Shown: one piece after another, positions 12,801 through 25,665 of the stretch
How the letters are laid out: each line of letters starts with the position of its first letter
How positions within the stretch are numbered: the first letter of the stretch is position 1
Assembly (NCBI GenBank): GCA_048013815.1
Contig: CM106585.1
Coordinates: forward strand, 4,030,001-4,094,000
From: Setoptus koraiensis
Taxonomy: Eukaryota; Arthropoda
Direction of reading: 5' to 3'
DNA: 64,000 nt
Notes under the pieces: generated by a model
Seen by the model: the letters and a program-made list of their open reading frames with translations, nothing else
Database searches by the model: none
Told to the model about the DNA's origin: nothing
Made by a program: the position numbers and the translations under genes

Positions 12801-13433
12801 TTTAGCAGAATGATGTGGCAATATTAGTGGTAAAGGTGGTAGCGATTGATGTTGGTGTAATAATGCCGTTTGTTGGAAATCCGATGGAAAGCTATGTGAT
12901 TGATATACCATATTTAACACAAAGAGGAACAAAAATATCAAAGAGACTATGGGTGGTGGACGGTTAAACAAGTAACATTTTAGAAGATTTGATGATGAAG
13001 ATGGTGGCCTTTTTGGATTCAACCATTGGTAAAGGAGGCGACGGCTTTTAGTTAAATGACTCATAGTGATATGCTGATAGTTTTTTTGCAAATAGGTATC
13101 ATCATGTGTATAAGTAGTAATAATATCTTGGTGGTTGTTGTGATGGTGGTGGTGGCGGTGGCCTTGGCAATTGATAATAATATTTTGGTTGATCGGAGTA
13201 TCTGATTGACTACTGGTTGTTGTTGTTGCTGATTGACACACTGGAGGCTCACATTTCTTTTTCTTTTTCCTATTGTAGGCCATATTGTTATTATTGTTTA
13301 GGTCTAAATGTGCAGGATTGGTTAGCCGGCATGAGGAAGTGGTCCAAATAGGAGTGTGTTCCCAGGCTGTGGTGGCACCATTGGGTGGCATGGTGAGGTT
13401 GGTGAGTGATGTTGGTGTATGTTTGTGTGTCAA
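6864..13433 (-). CDS. PlexA: Plexin A, semaphorin receptor (two coding exons: 13433-7472 and 7372-6864)
   Basis: Plexins are single-pass receptors for semaphorins that guide axons and cells through a cytoplasmic Ras/Rap GAP. Visible in order: a signal-anchor-like hydrophobic stretch near residues 155-180, a Sema domain (about 210-680), PSI domains with CxxCxxxxxPYCGWC-type spacing (about 685, 850 and 1010), IPT domains with [11 protein letters not shown] and [11 protein letters not shown], a transmembrane helix (about 1486-1508), and the split GAP domain with [16 protein letters not shown] and [13 protein letters not shown] around a Rho-binding insert. The C-terminal half tracks vertebrate A-type plexins closely. 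The 99-bp intron (7471-7373) has GTAAGT and CAG ends and restores [15 protein letters not shown]. The open frame starts 123 codons before the Met at 13064-13062, which sits just ahead of the signal peptide and is the likelier start. The predicted protein is 2156 residues, or about 2033 from the inner Met. Confidence 0.95.
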
Positions 13434-14360
13434 TCAATTGTTGGACCCAATAATGGATTGGTGATTATGGTATTTGATGATGTTTGATTGCTGTTGCAAT
13501 ATGTGAGGTTGTTGTTTGTAGTAATTTGAGAGTGATAAGACGACGAAATAGACATTCTACTACAATGATTTGATTACTGATAAATCATGCCTGATAGATT
13601 TTTCAAAAAATTGATCAATTGACGATAATAATAATAATTCTAATGGCAATAGTGATATAATATAATAGAACAGAATAGTGCGTTCGTTAAATTTTGGAAC
13701 ATCTGATTGTGATTGTGTGTGTGTGTGTGCTCTTGGGTGAGAGAGAATGTATTGTTGTTGTTATTATTATTATGTTTTGTTGTCGGGAAGGATTGGCTAA
13801 ATTGCATGATGACTCCTTTCGTGATAATAGTTGTTGTTAGACATAGTTGTTTCACAGTATAGTGTTGTTGTTGATGTTCACAATTACTGAATTTGATGCA
13901 ACGTTTACAACGCCCTGATTGGTGGCATCTAGATAACACATTAGTGGCTTTGTCGGCATTGGTGGCGGCGATACAACAACAGCAACGCACACACACAGTG
14001 TGGCGATAATGCTAATTTGATAATAATAATAATAATAATGCAACAATTTCCTGATATTTGTTTGAATGTTCTCTGTGTCTCTCAATTGTGAATGGTGCTG
14101 CTGGTGCCGAAACAATGCTATTGATACGAATTGTTGTTGCTCGCTGCGGAATTGAGACCTCTCTGGTTTGATTTTGTCTTTGTTTTGGCTCGAGGTTGCT
14201 ATTGTTGCGCTATGAGCATTGGCTAATCAGCAACGGCGACGATTACATTGTTATTATGTGACATTGTTGCAAAGACAACAACTTCAACGACAACTGACTT
14301 GTGAGACCAACTCATCGTCTTCATTATAAATAGTAACCATTGTCTTGTGGGGCTAGCAGC
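13434..14360. other. Upstream region of Plexin A
   Basis: This lies 5' of the plexin gene on the minus strand and probably holds its untranslated leader and promoter. It is rich in GTT/ATT and GT runs, including a GTGTGTGTGTGTG run near 13720 and an AATAAT run near 14022-14040. The open frames here are low-complexity translations of those runs and I do not call genes. Confidence 0.4.
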
Positions 14361-17300
14361 GAGCAGTGATTGTGTGTGTCGTCGTCATTATCTGTCGGTG
14401 TGTTGTTGTTGTTGTTAATTACTATCTTATTGTCGTCGTCGTCGTCGTTTGCAACATCATCAATTTTTTGACTTTACTTCACTTTAATTTTATCATTTGT
14501 CTCACAAGTGATAACAGCGCCGCAGCGAACAGTAAACAGTATCGATATTGTTGTTGCCGTTGTTGTTGTGCTTGTGCAATGTTGGGCATGCCAAGATGAG
14601 CGCTGGCCGCAGTGGCTGTTGTAGTTGCTGCTGTTGTTGCTGTTGCCGTGTTGTAGTCGCTGCTGTAGTTGCTGTTGCAGTTGTGGTGCTGCCGTAGTTG
14701 CGCTGGCGACGACTGTGCGCTGCAGTGTGCGCTGGCAATTCGCTAATAGTGGCTGCCAGTTCGCTACTAGTGCCAGCGAGTGTGTGTGTGCGATCGTCAT
14801 CAACCGTGTCTTCCCCCTCGTGTTCATTGTAGTCGTCGTTCGGCGTATGTGAACGCACACACACACACACTCAAGTGCGCTATTCATGGCTGGGCAGCTC
14901 TCTTACGCTCTACTGCCAAGTGTGCCAGTTCTTCACTCGGCCCGTCTGTCTGTTTCGCCCCCAGCGCGCGCCCGTCTGTCTGCCGTTCGAACTTTGAACA
15001 GTTCGGCTCGCACTGTCCGCTCGTTCGCTTGTTCGCTCGTTCGCTGGTTTGTTCGCTCGCTTGTTCGCTGGTTCGCCAGTTCGCCTGTCCGGTTCGCCAG
15101 TCTCGCGCTTTTGTTCTATCCTCCAGCGGTGTGTGCCGCGCACAAATTGTTCGGTGCACACACTGTGCATTCACACACCGAGGGAGAGTGTGCGAAATTG
15201 CGCACACACTTCACACTGTGTCACAGCGTCGTGTGTGTGTGTGTGTGAGATCAGTGGCGTAACTGTGCCGACCCAACCCTGACCAGCCTGACCTGACCAA
15301 CACTGACTGCCCAGCAGGTTGCTGGCCGCCGCCGCCGCTGCATCACACAGCATAGGTTACGTAATGACGGCCGCTGTCACTCTTGTTGTGCGCCCACCCA
15401 TCTAAATTATGCCCCACTCATTTCGTCATTCACTTAGATTGGTCGCTGTCATGCCTCGGCCGCCATGCGTCGGCTACCTGTGTCTACCTGTCGACGGCGC
15501 AACATGATTGCCGCAGTTGTTGCTGTCGTTGTTGTTGTTGCTGTCTTTGTTGTTGTTGTTGCTGCTGTCGCTGTTGTTGTGTCGTCGAGGCCGCTGTCAA
15601 AAAAGTATCTGCGCTGGCGTGCGTTTGTTTGTGTTGGCCGATAATCTCGTTTGCGCGTACCAATTGCCAATGTAAAACGGCTGCCAACAAGCAGGCAGGC
15701 AGGCGCACAGGTGAGTGTCGACGTCACAACGCCTTATCGTTCAATCGCATCGATTTGGGCTGACATCGACATAGCGCACACAGCCGACGCTGAAATTGAC
15801 TCGCTCGCTACAGCGAGCGGCTCGCTGAATTTTGATTGATACAATCAGCTGGCTCATCACCGGCCCGACACAACAATGACATGACGTTGCGCTGCGTTGT
15901 GCGGCCACAGCGGACAGCGCCGCCACAAACATAAAGCGGCCAGGTGAAGGCCGTACCAAGACGAATCGAGCCGAAATCGAGTCGAAATGTCGTCGGACCG
16001 CCGCCGTTATTTGATTATCGCCAGTTCAATTAGGCAATTGAAGATAACGGTTGTTGTTTGGCGAAATTGTGCAGTCGAGCCAGGGTATTGTTGCCACCGT
16101 TATTGTGTTTTGAGCCGCGCTTATTACGCTGTCTGGCTGGCCGGTCGGCCGACCGGCTATTATGTCGTTGATGATGTTGTCGTTGGTGGATATAATTACC
16201 AATGGGCACGATCAGTGGCGAATCGCACACACGCCGCTCGACGCTGGCAAATATAGCGCCCAAATATCTCGGCCGTCTGGGCGCTATCAAGTGACGCCAA
16301 ACGGCGCCAAACAACATCGAGCGACGCCAGATAACGCCAAATAACGCCGAGCGGCGGCCGGCCCGGCGAGCTAGACAGCGACAGTGTCTGGCACTGGCTT
16401 TGCGCTGGATTTGAGCGGACAATTGATGGCCCGAGCGGGTACTCGCTGCCCAGCTCGCAGCTTGCTAGTCCAGACACGCTCTAAACAATGGCCAGGCGTG
16501 GGCGCCGGTCAGCGGGCGTGTGGGCGGTAACCTGCGTGGCGCCCGCTGCAGGTGAAGTTGATGCTTAAAATTAAATGGACAAAACTGGCGCTGGCCACTA
16601 CTCAACACACAGTGCGGCCAACGTGCCGGGATTATTACGCGTTGCTGCTCATACGCGCGCCGCGTGCTGGTACGTGTTTGCTTTGGCTCGTGGCCGCTCG
16701 GCATTGCTACACCATGTTGCGCCGCCATGATAATGATGTAACGTCATGACGGCAGCCGCGAAAACCGCTGCCAGCTTTCTGGCGCATTGTGGTGCCCGAC
16801 GGTGTCACCGTCGAGAATGCGCCAGATGAAAAACAGGAGAGAGAGAGAGAGAGACAAAATTCTTATCACACTCGAACACTGTCTTAGCTGTGACTTTTGT
16901 CCGCTGGCGACAGCACCCACCGAGTACCGACCGACAGAGTGCGCCGCTGCAAACGCAACTGGGCCCACCGACAACAATCGTTTACTGCTGCCCCAAATAT
17001 AGCGGCTAATAGCCCGGCGGCCGGCCCGCACTCAAGATAGATAGTGGCAGCGATAGCAAATAGTGTGGTTATGTCACTTATTATTGTTGTCGCACGCACG
17101 TCGCCCGGCTAAAAAACGGCGTGCTGCCGCACGCCCAACTCAATCTCATCTCGTCAGTCTGCACAATATCCGCAGCGTCCGCAGTGTCCGCAATATCCGC
17201 GCCACGCTGCGGCCACCCTGCAGCGGCGGAGCCAAACGGAAACGGGCGTTAAATCAAACAGTCGCATTGTTAAAATGGCCACCGCACGCCACTAACAACT

Positions 17301-19527
17301 AGTAACAACGCCCCCGGTTGGGCCGCCCGGCGAGCCCGGCGCGGCATTGTGTGGCACGGAGCGCGCGGACGGAGCCCGCAGAAGCGCTGGCTGTGAGCGA
17401 CCTGGCCAGTTGACAGGGCGGACAGCGCGAGCAGGGCCGCTCTGTCCATCAATCTGGCGGACGGACTCTTTGGGCCCAGGGCGACAGACGGGCCGAGACG
17501 AGCCGAGACGGGCCGAGATGGACGGCGCCGCGCCGAGCCAGTGCGGGCCATCCGCTGCGAACCGTCGGGTGCGGATTGTGCGCTTGTGTCGCTCGCGCCC
17601 TCACAAGCGGCCGACATTGTGCGTGGGTGCACTCTGTATCTGGGGGCTCCCCCGAATGATTCTGGCGCAATCTAGACGCATGCAGACGACGAGGATAAAG
17701 TGGCCGACACACTAATTGATGGTTGGCTACGCGCATACGCTCCACGTGCGGCGCGCCCCATTGAATCGTCTATCCATTGCCACTATTTATTGCCGCCAGA
17801 CGCGGGCCACCGCACACTGCCAGACGCTGCGAGACGCCCCAGACCCCGCCAGACGCCGCCAGATACTGGAGATACGACTAATGGAGGCTCCGTGGGCGCG
17901 CCGCGCACTCACAACAGGAAACAGCGCGGCTGGCAAATGGCGACGCGTTCATTCAGGCGCTGCCGTCGGGCCGACGGACCCGACTTGGGCGCGGGGCCGC
18001 CGTGACGGGCCAATGGGACGGCGGGACGGCTGGTGCGGCGTGCGAGCGCATGCGGTTATAAGTTGGGCGAGTTGTTCTGCTCTGGCTGCACGGCAACAGT
18101 GTCAGTGTATCGCTCTGATTTGATTAGTTGGGCGCCAGGTTGCGCCCGCACCGGCGCACCTAATGCACTGCTGGCGGGTTCAAGCGGCGCGCCCGAGATG
18201 GGGCCCGCGCACTGTAGTGTGTCTGGCTGGAATTAGTTTATATCTGAGAGTTTCAGAGACCAATCAGGGCGCCAGACGGGCGAGGGGGGCTTATCTGGCG
18301 ACAAGAGAGCGACAAGAGGGTGCGAAATTCGCGGCCTCTATTTGCATCCGCATTGACAGATAGCTAGCGCACTTGAGCATTTGACACACTATATATACAT
18401 TTGGCTATATATGCATTTGGCTGTGTGCCGACACCAGCGCAATATTGCCGACGCGCCCGCCTCAAACCCCCAACAACACATCGAAGGTGTGTTGTTGGTT
18501 TGAGTTGTCAACAAGAGCTCGCGGGGGCGCGCAACCTGGAGACGGGATCGCGAACGGGATCGCGAACGGGACCGGGATTTTGGCTTGACTGGAAATGCTC
18601 GCCGTCTGGCAGCGCATTTTTAGTTTTATCCGCTGACGCGCCATTAGCCCGTTGCAGCGCTGCAACCAGTCACATTACACACCGAGGCTCTACATTAACG
18701 GGCCCCCGGTTTGTTTTCGTCGTGTTTGCATTCGGGGCCCCGTTTGAGCTCGCACACACTCATATACGCATACACTCACATACGCATACACTCATATACG
18801 CATATACTCATATAGTCGCAGTCCGCAAACTCGTATATTGGTGTGCGCGTCGGGCCGACATACGATCGACCGATATTGCCATGTTCGACGGGGCGCGTAT
18901 CGCGAGTCGCGCCCCTCATGAGTTGGTGGCACGAGTTTGGCTTTCTGCGGCCATGGTTGTTTTTTATTTTTCACTCTCGAACACTTTTTCAGCGCTGCCC
19001 GCAGCAACATGCCAGCTAGCCGACTATGGCGCTCGACTATGGCGCTCGACTACGGTGTAGTGTTGCGTTGCCAGAAACAGTAAAGCACCGTCGGCCGAAT
19101 GTAATCAAAAATGAAGATAAGAGAGATGGCAGATATTCTATTGGAGCATGAAACAATCTCGCTCACTTGGCGCGCCAACACGCGCAACATTATTTAAGTT
19201 TACAGTTGACAAACTCGCTGCTCGTGGCTGCTCGCCTTGGCTGTTGCACTGGCTGTTGCAGTGGGCGCCGCCGCTCCGACGATACACACGACGCGCAACT
19301 GATACACTGCGCTGCCAGCAGCCAGCGTGATGTAACGACATTACGTAAGAGCGCGAGCATGTAAAAGGAAGGAAATTGATGCTTCCTCTCGCGCTCGCGC
19401 TCACTCTCGCTCTCTCTCGCGCTCTCAGCGGCTCTCTCGGCGGCTCAGCGGCTCGCGGGCTGCTGTTTGCGGCCCTGGCGCGGGCAAACAATAAAACTCT
19501 CAGCGTATCCGCGAGCTCGCAAACTAT

Positions 19528-19555
19528 TGGCTATTCATGTGAACATGAATAGCCA
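19528..19555. repeat. Perfect 13-bp hairpin, 2-nt loop
   Basis: The arms 19528-19540 (TGGCTATTCATGT) and 19543-19555 are exact reverse complements separated by GA. It is in noncoding DNA and its function is unknown. Confidence 0.85.
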
Positions 19556-19970
19556 GAGCATTATGTAATAGTGTCGACGGGCGCTAGGTTAATTCTGGCG
19601 CCCGCATCAGTAACCCGCATTATGATTGCCAGTGGCGCCACTGGTAAACACACACACACACACACACACATACACTGTCGGTTGGCCCGCCAAACTAATG
19701 GCCTGCACACACGACCAGCACCGACGGCGACACCGACAACAACGACGCGCCGACAACAACAACAACGGCAGCAACAGCGACAACGGCAGCAACAGCGACA
19801 ACGGCAACAACAACGACGCTGCCAGGTACAGCCAACAACAAATATGATGACAGGCACCCATTGGCGCAGTGTCCCGCAACCGGATGCGCCCTCTCATCCC
19901 GTTGTGCACTGTCGTGCAACTACGCTAGTCTCACACAACTAGTTATGTAACTGTGTGCAGCATACAGTTA

Positions 19971-20002
19971 ACAGTTATATAACAGCAGTGTTATATAACT
20001 GT
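19971..20002. repeat. Perfect 13-bp hairpin, 6-nt loop
   Basis: The arms 19971-19983 (ACAGTTATATAAC) and 19990-20002 are exact reverse complements around AGCAGT. Related GTTATGTAACTG words occur just upstream (19942-19953), so the site looks like a small cluster of related palindromic words. Confidence 0.85.
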
Positions 20003-20239
20003 ACGGTGTGCTGGCAGCGTGCCGGCAACGCGTGTGGTGACGCAATGTTATGTAATGTCGATTACTGGCACTACTACTGCTAACAAGCGACTGGTCGCTG
20101 GCATGCTGACGACGCTGGCAATTGCCAGCTCGCAATTGCCAGTTAACTTGAGCTTGTCAACTGGCGCTAATTCAACTCGCTCGCTCACTCATCGCTTGTT
20201 GTCGTTGATGTTGCAAACTGCGACCGGTACCGAGCGCTC

Positions 20240-20303
20240 GTTGTGCGCCCGTTGTGCGCCCGTTGTGCGCCCGTTGTGCGCCCGTTGTGCGCTCGTCGTG
20301 CGC
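20240..20303. repeat. 11-bp tandem repeat
   Basis: Five or more copies of GTTGTGCGCCC run head to tail, the last ones degenerate. Noncoding. Confidence 0.85.
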
Positions 20304-23146
20304 GCCCGTTGCGGTGGCCGACATTTGGCAACAAACTACAAATACCTCTGGCCCACAAATACTGTCGCTGGGCGCCACCTGAGTGGCACCCAGTGACAAG
20401 CTCGCAACCGTGGCCGCGGTTAACTGCAGCAGCGGTAACAGTTGCTGTGCGGCAGTTGCCAGCCGCGGTCGAACGGGGCCCGCGCGCTCTCAGGGAGTTT
20501 GTCTGGGGCCGGCGACGATTGGCGGCCCAGAGAGGCCAGAGCGGCCCGAAGGCCAGAGAAGCCCGAGAGACCGAGCAGCCCGAGAGCCAGAGAGGCCATA
20601 GAGGCCACGGCAGCCAGAGTGGCTGATGGGGGCGACCATTGTGCCGCAACTAGCGGGCACGGCGCGATACGGGGGGGGGGCATGCAGAGGCGCGCGCTGC
20701 AGATGGAGAGATAGCGAGAAATCAATCAAGCAAATTGCGGCACACAATTGGATATACGCGGCTCGCAATTGGATTAGCGCCGGCCGGGCCAAAGTGACTT
20801 AATCAGAGGGCCGAGCGACATGATTCAATTAGATGCCCGATGCGAGTTACTCGCGGCGAGTGAGGCCCGCCAGCCGCCGGACAGCTTGTGATTTGCGCGC
20901 CATTCGCGCGCGCGCCCCTCATTCGGCCCTCGCTCAATGGGCACTCGCCGGCGATTCGATGCCCACTGAGAGCGCGGCCGACTCCACTACTCGCTGGCCG
21001 GCCAGCCAATCGGCCGGTCGGTCGGCCGGGCGCACTCAGCCGCTTGTTTGCTGGCCGCTAAGCTGCCTATAACAGGGCTGCGTTGTTATTATTATATCCG
21101 CTCGCTTGTATATTATTATTGTTGTTATTATTATATCGACACATCCACACATTCATACATGGACATATCGCTTATATCGTTATACGTCCACATGCAACTG
21201 CGCCCGCTAATCTGGCCAGCGGAGGCCAGCGGCGGCGGCAACGGAGGTCGCGACCAGCAAATGTAATTGACTGCCACTTGCCAGGCTGTGCTGTTCGCGT
21301 TGCGTAATTGGCTAGTCATTGAAGCAAATTAGTTTGATAATAGTTGTGTCTCTACCGTTGCTCTCCCTTTCTCTCTCTCTCACTCTCTTTCTCTCTGGCC
21401 GTCGGCTGGCCAGCGAGCGAGCATCCCGCTCCTTAGCTGGCTGTTATTTCGCTGTTATTTGGCTGTTACTTCGCTGTTGCTCAGTGCATTCCGTGTGCTC
21501 GGTCTCGGTCGCTACTGGTCAGCGACCAACAACAACTAAATATAACAGACAACAACAACAACAATCGCTGATATTCACCCGCTCAGCTGATAAAACTTGC
21601 CAGTGCCATACACACACAAGATTTATAATATAATTCGCCTGGATACGAGCCGCTCGCAGCTGATCGCGGCGCGCCGACTTGCATCATGTGGCCGCCGCCT
21701 CTGATTGGAATAGTCGACAAGTGGCAAGTTGACTCATTGCCATTCATTGCGTTGTTGCGCAACGTGAGATACCAGCGACACACACACACACACTGTGCGC
21801 CGGGCACCAGCGGCGGCTATTACGCAATCGCTCGCTAATTTCATTGAGTCATATGCAGCCGATGAGTCAGGCGGCGTCGCTGTTGCTGTTGCTGTCGCTG
21901 TTGCTGTTGCGGCGCAAACACAGAGCGAGCGCACAGTGCAAAAGAATGGCCGCGCCGGCATGAGAATCGAGGAGCCGTCAGTGCGGCCGCTCGGCGACGA
22001 TGCGCAACAACAGCGCCGGCCATAACACGCCAGATTGTTATGCAATAAAACGACAGGACGACTTGACACACGACTGCATTCTCCGCTCGGCTTCTGCGGC
22101 CGGCCCGGCCCGGTCCGGCCGGCACTGCGCACATTAACATTAATAAAGACTTTCGTTTTGCATTTGTGCTCGCCGCCGTCTTGCTGTCGTGGTTGCCGCT
22201 GCTGTCGTGGTTGCCGCTGCTGTCGTAGCCGCTGTTGTCGGCGTTGCCGTTGTTGTCGTCGCTGGCGCTGTCGTTGTTGCTGCCGCCGGAGCCGCGCTGG
22301 ATGCGGCCCGGCCGGTCGCCGGGCCGGCGAGATGCCGCTGCGAGGTTGCGGGACGCAAGTTGGCAAGAGTTGGCCAGAACGGCCGAGAACGGGCAACCTA
22401 CGATGAATGGGCTGCGACAGGCTCGGCAGCGTGCGATCGGCCGGCCAGAAGCCATGTCATGTGTGCACTTACGCAACAGTATTCGCAGGCAGCCATGAGA
22501 GCGCCGGCAGCGGCAGCAGCACATACAAATATATGGATATAAATGCGTGGAAAGAACACGAGAATTCAATTTAATTCATAAATTATCGTCGCCGGGCTCG
22601 GCTCATCTAATAAACTCGCAGCCTGCCCATTATGAGTCACACTGCTCATAATGGATCCTTGTCGTATCTATTATTCCTCGTTCCTTCGTTCTTTCGTTCT
22701 TTGGCTGTTCGTTCTTTGGCTCGTTCTTTGGCTCGCTCCTTCGGTCGTTCGCTGGCTCGCTCTTCGGTCGTTCGCTGGCTCGCTCGTCGCTCGTTCGCTG
22801 GCTGTTCGGCGTGCCTCGGCAGACGGGAAACATGTTGTTGTTGTCGCTGCTGCCGGCCGACAACATGTTATTGTTGTCGCAGTCTGTTGCGTCATCGTGC
22901 CGCTGCTGCTGTCGCACTGGCAAATCTGCTCTCAATGGGACTATCATCTCGCTATTCATGCATTGTGATGCTGCTGTTGTCTCATTCAGCGCCGGCCTCA
23001 CACATCGAGCAGGCGAGCGGCTCTCGTCATCAACAGGCCAACCGCCAGATCCGGGCGTCACGATGCGCCGCACAATGGCGCTCACTGACAGCTCGACAAA
23101 CTCGGCTCAACAATTGTCGTCCCGACCCGACACAACCCGAGCGTCC

Positions 23147-23225
23147 GCACACCGTCTCTGGCGGCACACCGTCTCTGGCGGCACACCGTCTCTGGCGGCG
23201 CACCGACTCTGGCGGCGCACCGTCC
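23147..23225. repeat. 17-bp tandem repeat
   Basis: Four full copies and one partial copy of a 17-bp unit (GCACACCGTCTCTGGCG) starting at 23147. The first three are identical. Noncoding. Confidence 0.9.
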
Positions 23226-24375
23226 GCATGCTGCACCGCGGAGTCCAACCAGAGTCACCATAATTGCGCGGCTGGGCGTGCCCGTCCGCCGGCGAGGCTC
23301 CGCGCCGCTCGCCGGGGCAAGTTGTTAGCGAGCGTATGGCAGCCAGATCGGATTCGATCGGACACGGCGCGAAGCGCTCGGGCATCCACTGCATTCACTC
23401 TGCCCGACGTATTCACCATGTCCGACGTGTTCGCCGCATTCAATGTATTCACTATATTCCAAATACTCGCCAGATATACAAATGCGTATGTGTGTTTGCA
23501 TAATGTATAATGCGCCTAATGATCGCACAGCACAGCACAGCACAGCACTCACAAACAATTGCATAATGACGCAATCAATTTATATGGGCATCTCTTAGCC
23601 GTTGATCGCAACCGTTGGTAATTATTGGTTTAACAATGTTGGCCCCAATTCGCCAATACCCGCCAGTTCCAAAAATAACCGCCACCAGTTGTCAGCGGTT
23701 ATTTGCGGACTGTTCAGGCACGATTGTGGGCGCCATCACGATGCTATTATCTACTGGCGTCTATTGCCATATTTGTTCGCTTGGGGCCCGCGCTCCATGC
23801 GGCCCCATTCCCGACACTCACACTGGCTTCGACGGGTCACGAGCGGGTGGCGTCAATTGCGTCGCATTGAAATAAATTCGACCGCTGTAATCGATCATCT
23901 TTGTCCAGCGAGTCTCACTCTTAATATCTGCTTGTTTTACACTCTGCGTGTTTGCATCGCAGCGCTCAACTGGCAAGCTCAACTCAAAATGTTCAACTCG
24001 CAATGGTCATTTCCGAACGTTCCACTGTCCGAGTGGCGAATGTTCCACTGTCCAAGTGGCGAATGTTCACCTGTCAATGTGGCGAATGAACACACCGAAC
24101 ACGTTACTTACGTAACATTGCTAGTGCTGCCTGTAACATTGGCGGTTGAAAAAGTTGCTCACAGAAAGGGATTAACAAACAGTGACAGGTACCTGTCCGA
24201 CTCAAGCGCCCCGTCGCATGAGGGCACCAAAAACGATTCGGCCAGCATGCAACGTGTTGTGCTGACCAATGCCACTGATGTCACGGCCCGCAGTGGATAA
24301 ACCAATGGAACCAATGAACTAATTTGAGGCCCCGTTCTGCGTGCAAACTCTGTCGTGCACACTCTGGCGAGCGAA

Positions 24376-24445
24376 TTTCGTCGCGAAAATTCCGTCGCCA
24401 GAATTCCGTCGCCAGAATTCCGTCGCCAGAATTCCGTCGCGACTC
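24376..24445. repeat. 14-bp tandem repeat
   Basis: Four to five copies of a 14-bp unit (AATTCCGTCGCCAG) with a degenerate first copy. Noncoding. Confidence 0.85.
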
Positions 24446-25559
24446 GCGCAAGCCGACCGAGAAGCCCGAAAAGGAGCGCGTCCTATTTGCATTGGGGCGC
24501 CAATTGGCACACACCGGCAACAAACTGGCGACGAACGCGTCGTTTGTCATGCAAACAATATATGCCAGTCACTTGTTATTCACTTGTTCACAACAACAGT
24601 TAGATACAACATCTTGACAGTGGCACCAACGCGATTGTTGGCACACTCATTGTTGCGTTGCGACGAGTGGCCCCGATCATCTCTATTGCGTCCATTGCGT
24701 CACTGTCCACTGCGCCGCTGTCCACTGGGCCACTCGTCCGACGGCCCCACGGTGCAGCGGCCCGACGGCCCCACGGTGCAGCGGCGCAATGGTGCCACGG
24801 TGCAGCGGTCTAATGGTCCAGTGGTCTAGCCAGAGATCGTCTGGCACAATATGCGTGTGTATGATATCGGTCGGGGGAGGGCGAGATAGTCGAATGGTCG
24901 CTTGAGCGATAATAAATCACTGGCGACGGACCCATGATGAATCAATTGGCGTTGCTGCGCGACTCGAGTTGGCATGTCGTCGCCCACAAGGCCCGCTTGT
25001 GATGCAATTGTGGTGCTTGTGACGCAATTGTCGTGCTTGTGCCATCTGAACATGCCATACAAACATCGCGTCGTGCCAGCATAGGTGCCGAGCGCTCGAT
25101 AATTGAGCTGTGCTGTGTTGAATGTATCAACAATAAGTTGAAAATTAATTGTTTCTCTCCCGCTGTCTCTCTGTCTGCGTCGCTGTCTCTCTGGCTGCGC
25201 CGCTGTCGAGCCGTTGCGGAAAGGGCTCTCGGGCCGTCGGTTGGTCGCGCTGTCAAGCCGTCGGGCCGTCGGGCCGTCGGGCCGTCGAGCCGTCGAAGGG
25301 CGGATAATGGCGAGCACAAGTTTGTTTGTGCACTTGTGATTTGTCGAGAGTTCGCAACTCGTAATGAGAATGGCGCCGTTTCCAATTCGACATTGGAATC
25401 TCGTTTTCAGCTCGGTTCGTTAGCTGCAAATGTTGCATGCCATCTCACACCACTACACTAACCTCCGCTAACTGCCGGTATGCTACACGGCCGCCACACT
25501 GTTGCCTGTGCTGAGGGCATCAATTGGTCGCAATCGACAACCATCAGCAAACACAAACA

Positions 25560-25665
25560 CCAACACCGAATACCAACAACAACGACAACAACCAAAGCAA
25601 CAACAACAACAACCAAAGCAACAACAACAACAACAACAACAACAACAACGGCAACAATCACGGCA
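25560..25665. repeat. CAA microsatellite with interruptions
   Basis: A long run of CAA triplets broken by CCAAAG units. Translated frames here are polyglutamine, polythreonine or polyasparagine on one strand and polyvaline or polycysteine on the other, which is typical of a noncoding microsatellite. Confidence 0.85.

Noticed and set aside
14474-14887. Long frames on both strands over CAA/GTT runs
   Set aside because: They translate a microsatellite into Gln, Thr, Ala or Cys runs in several frames at once and show no domain.
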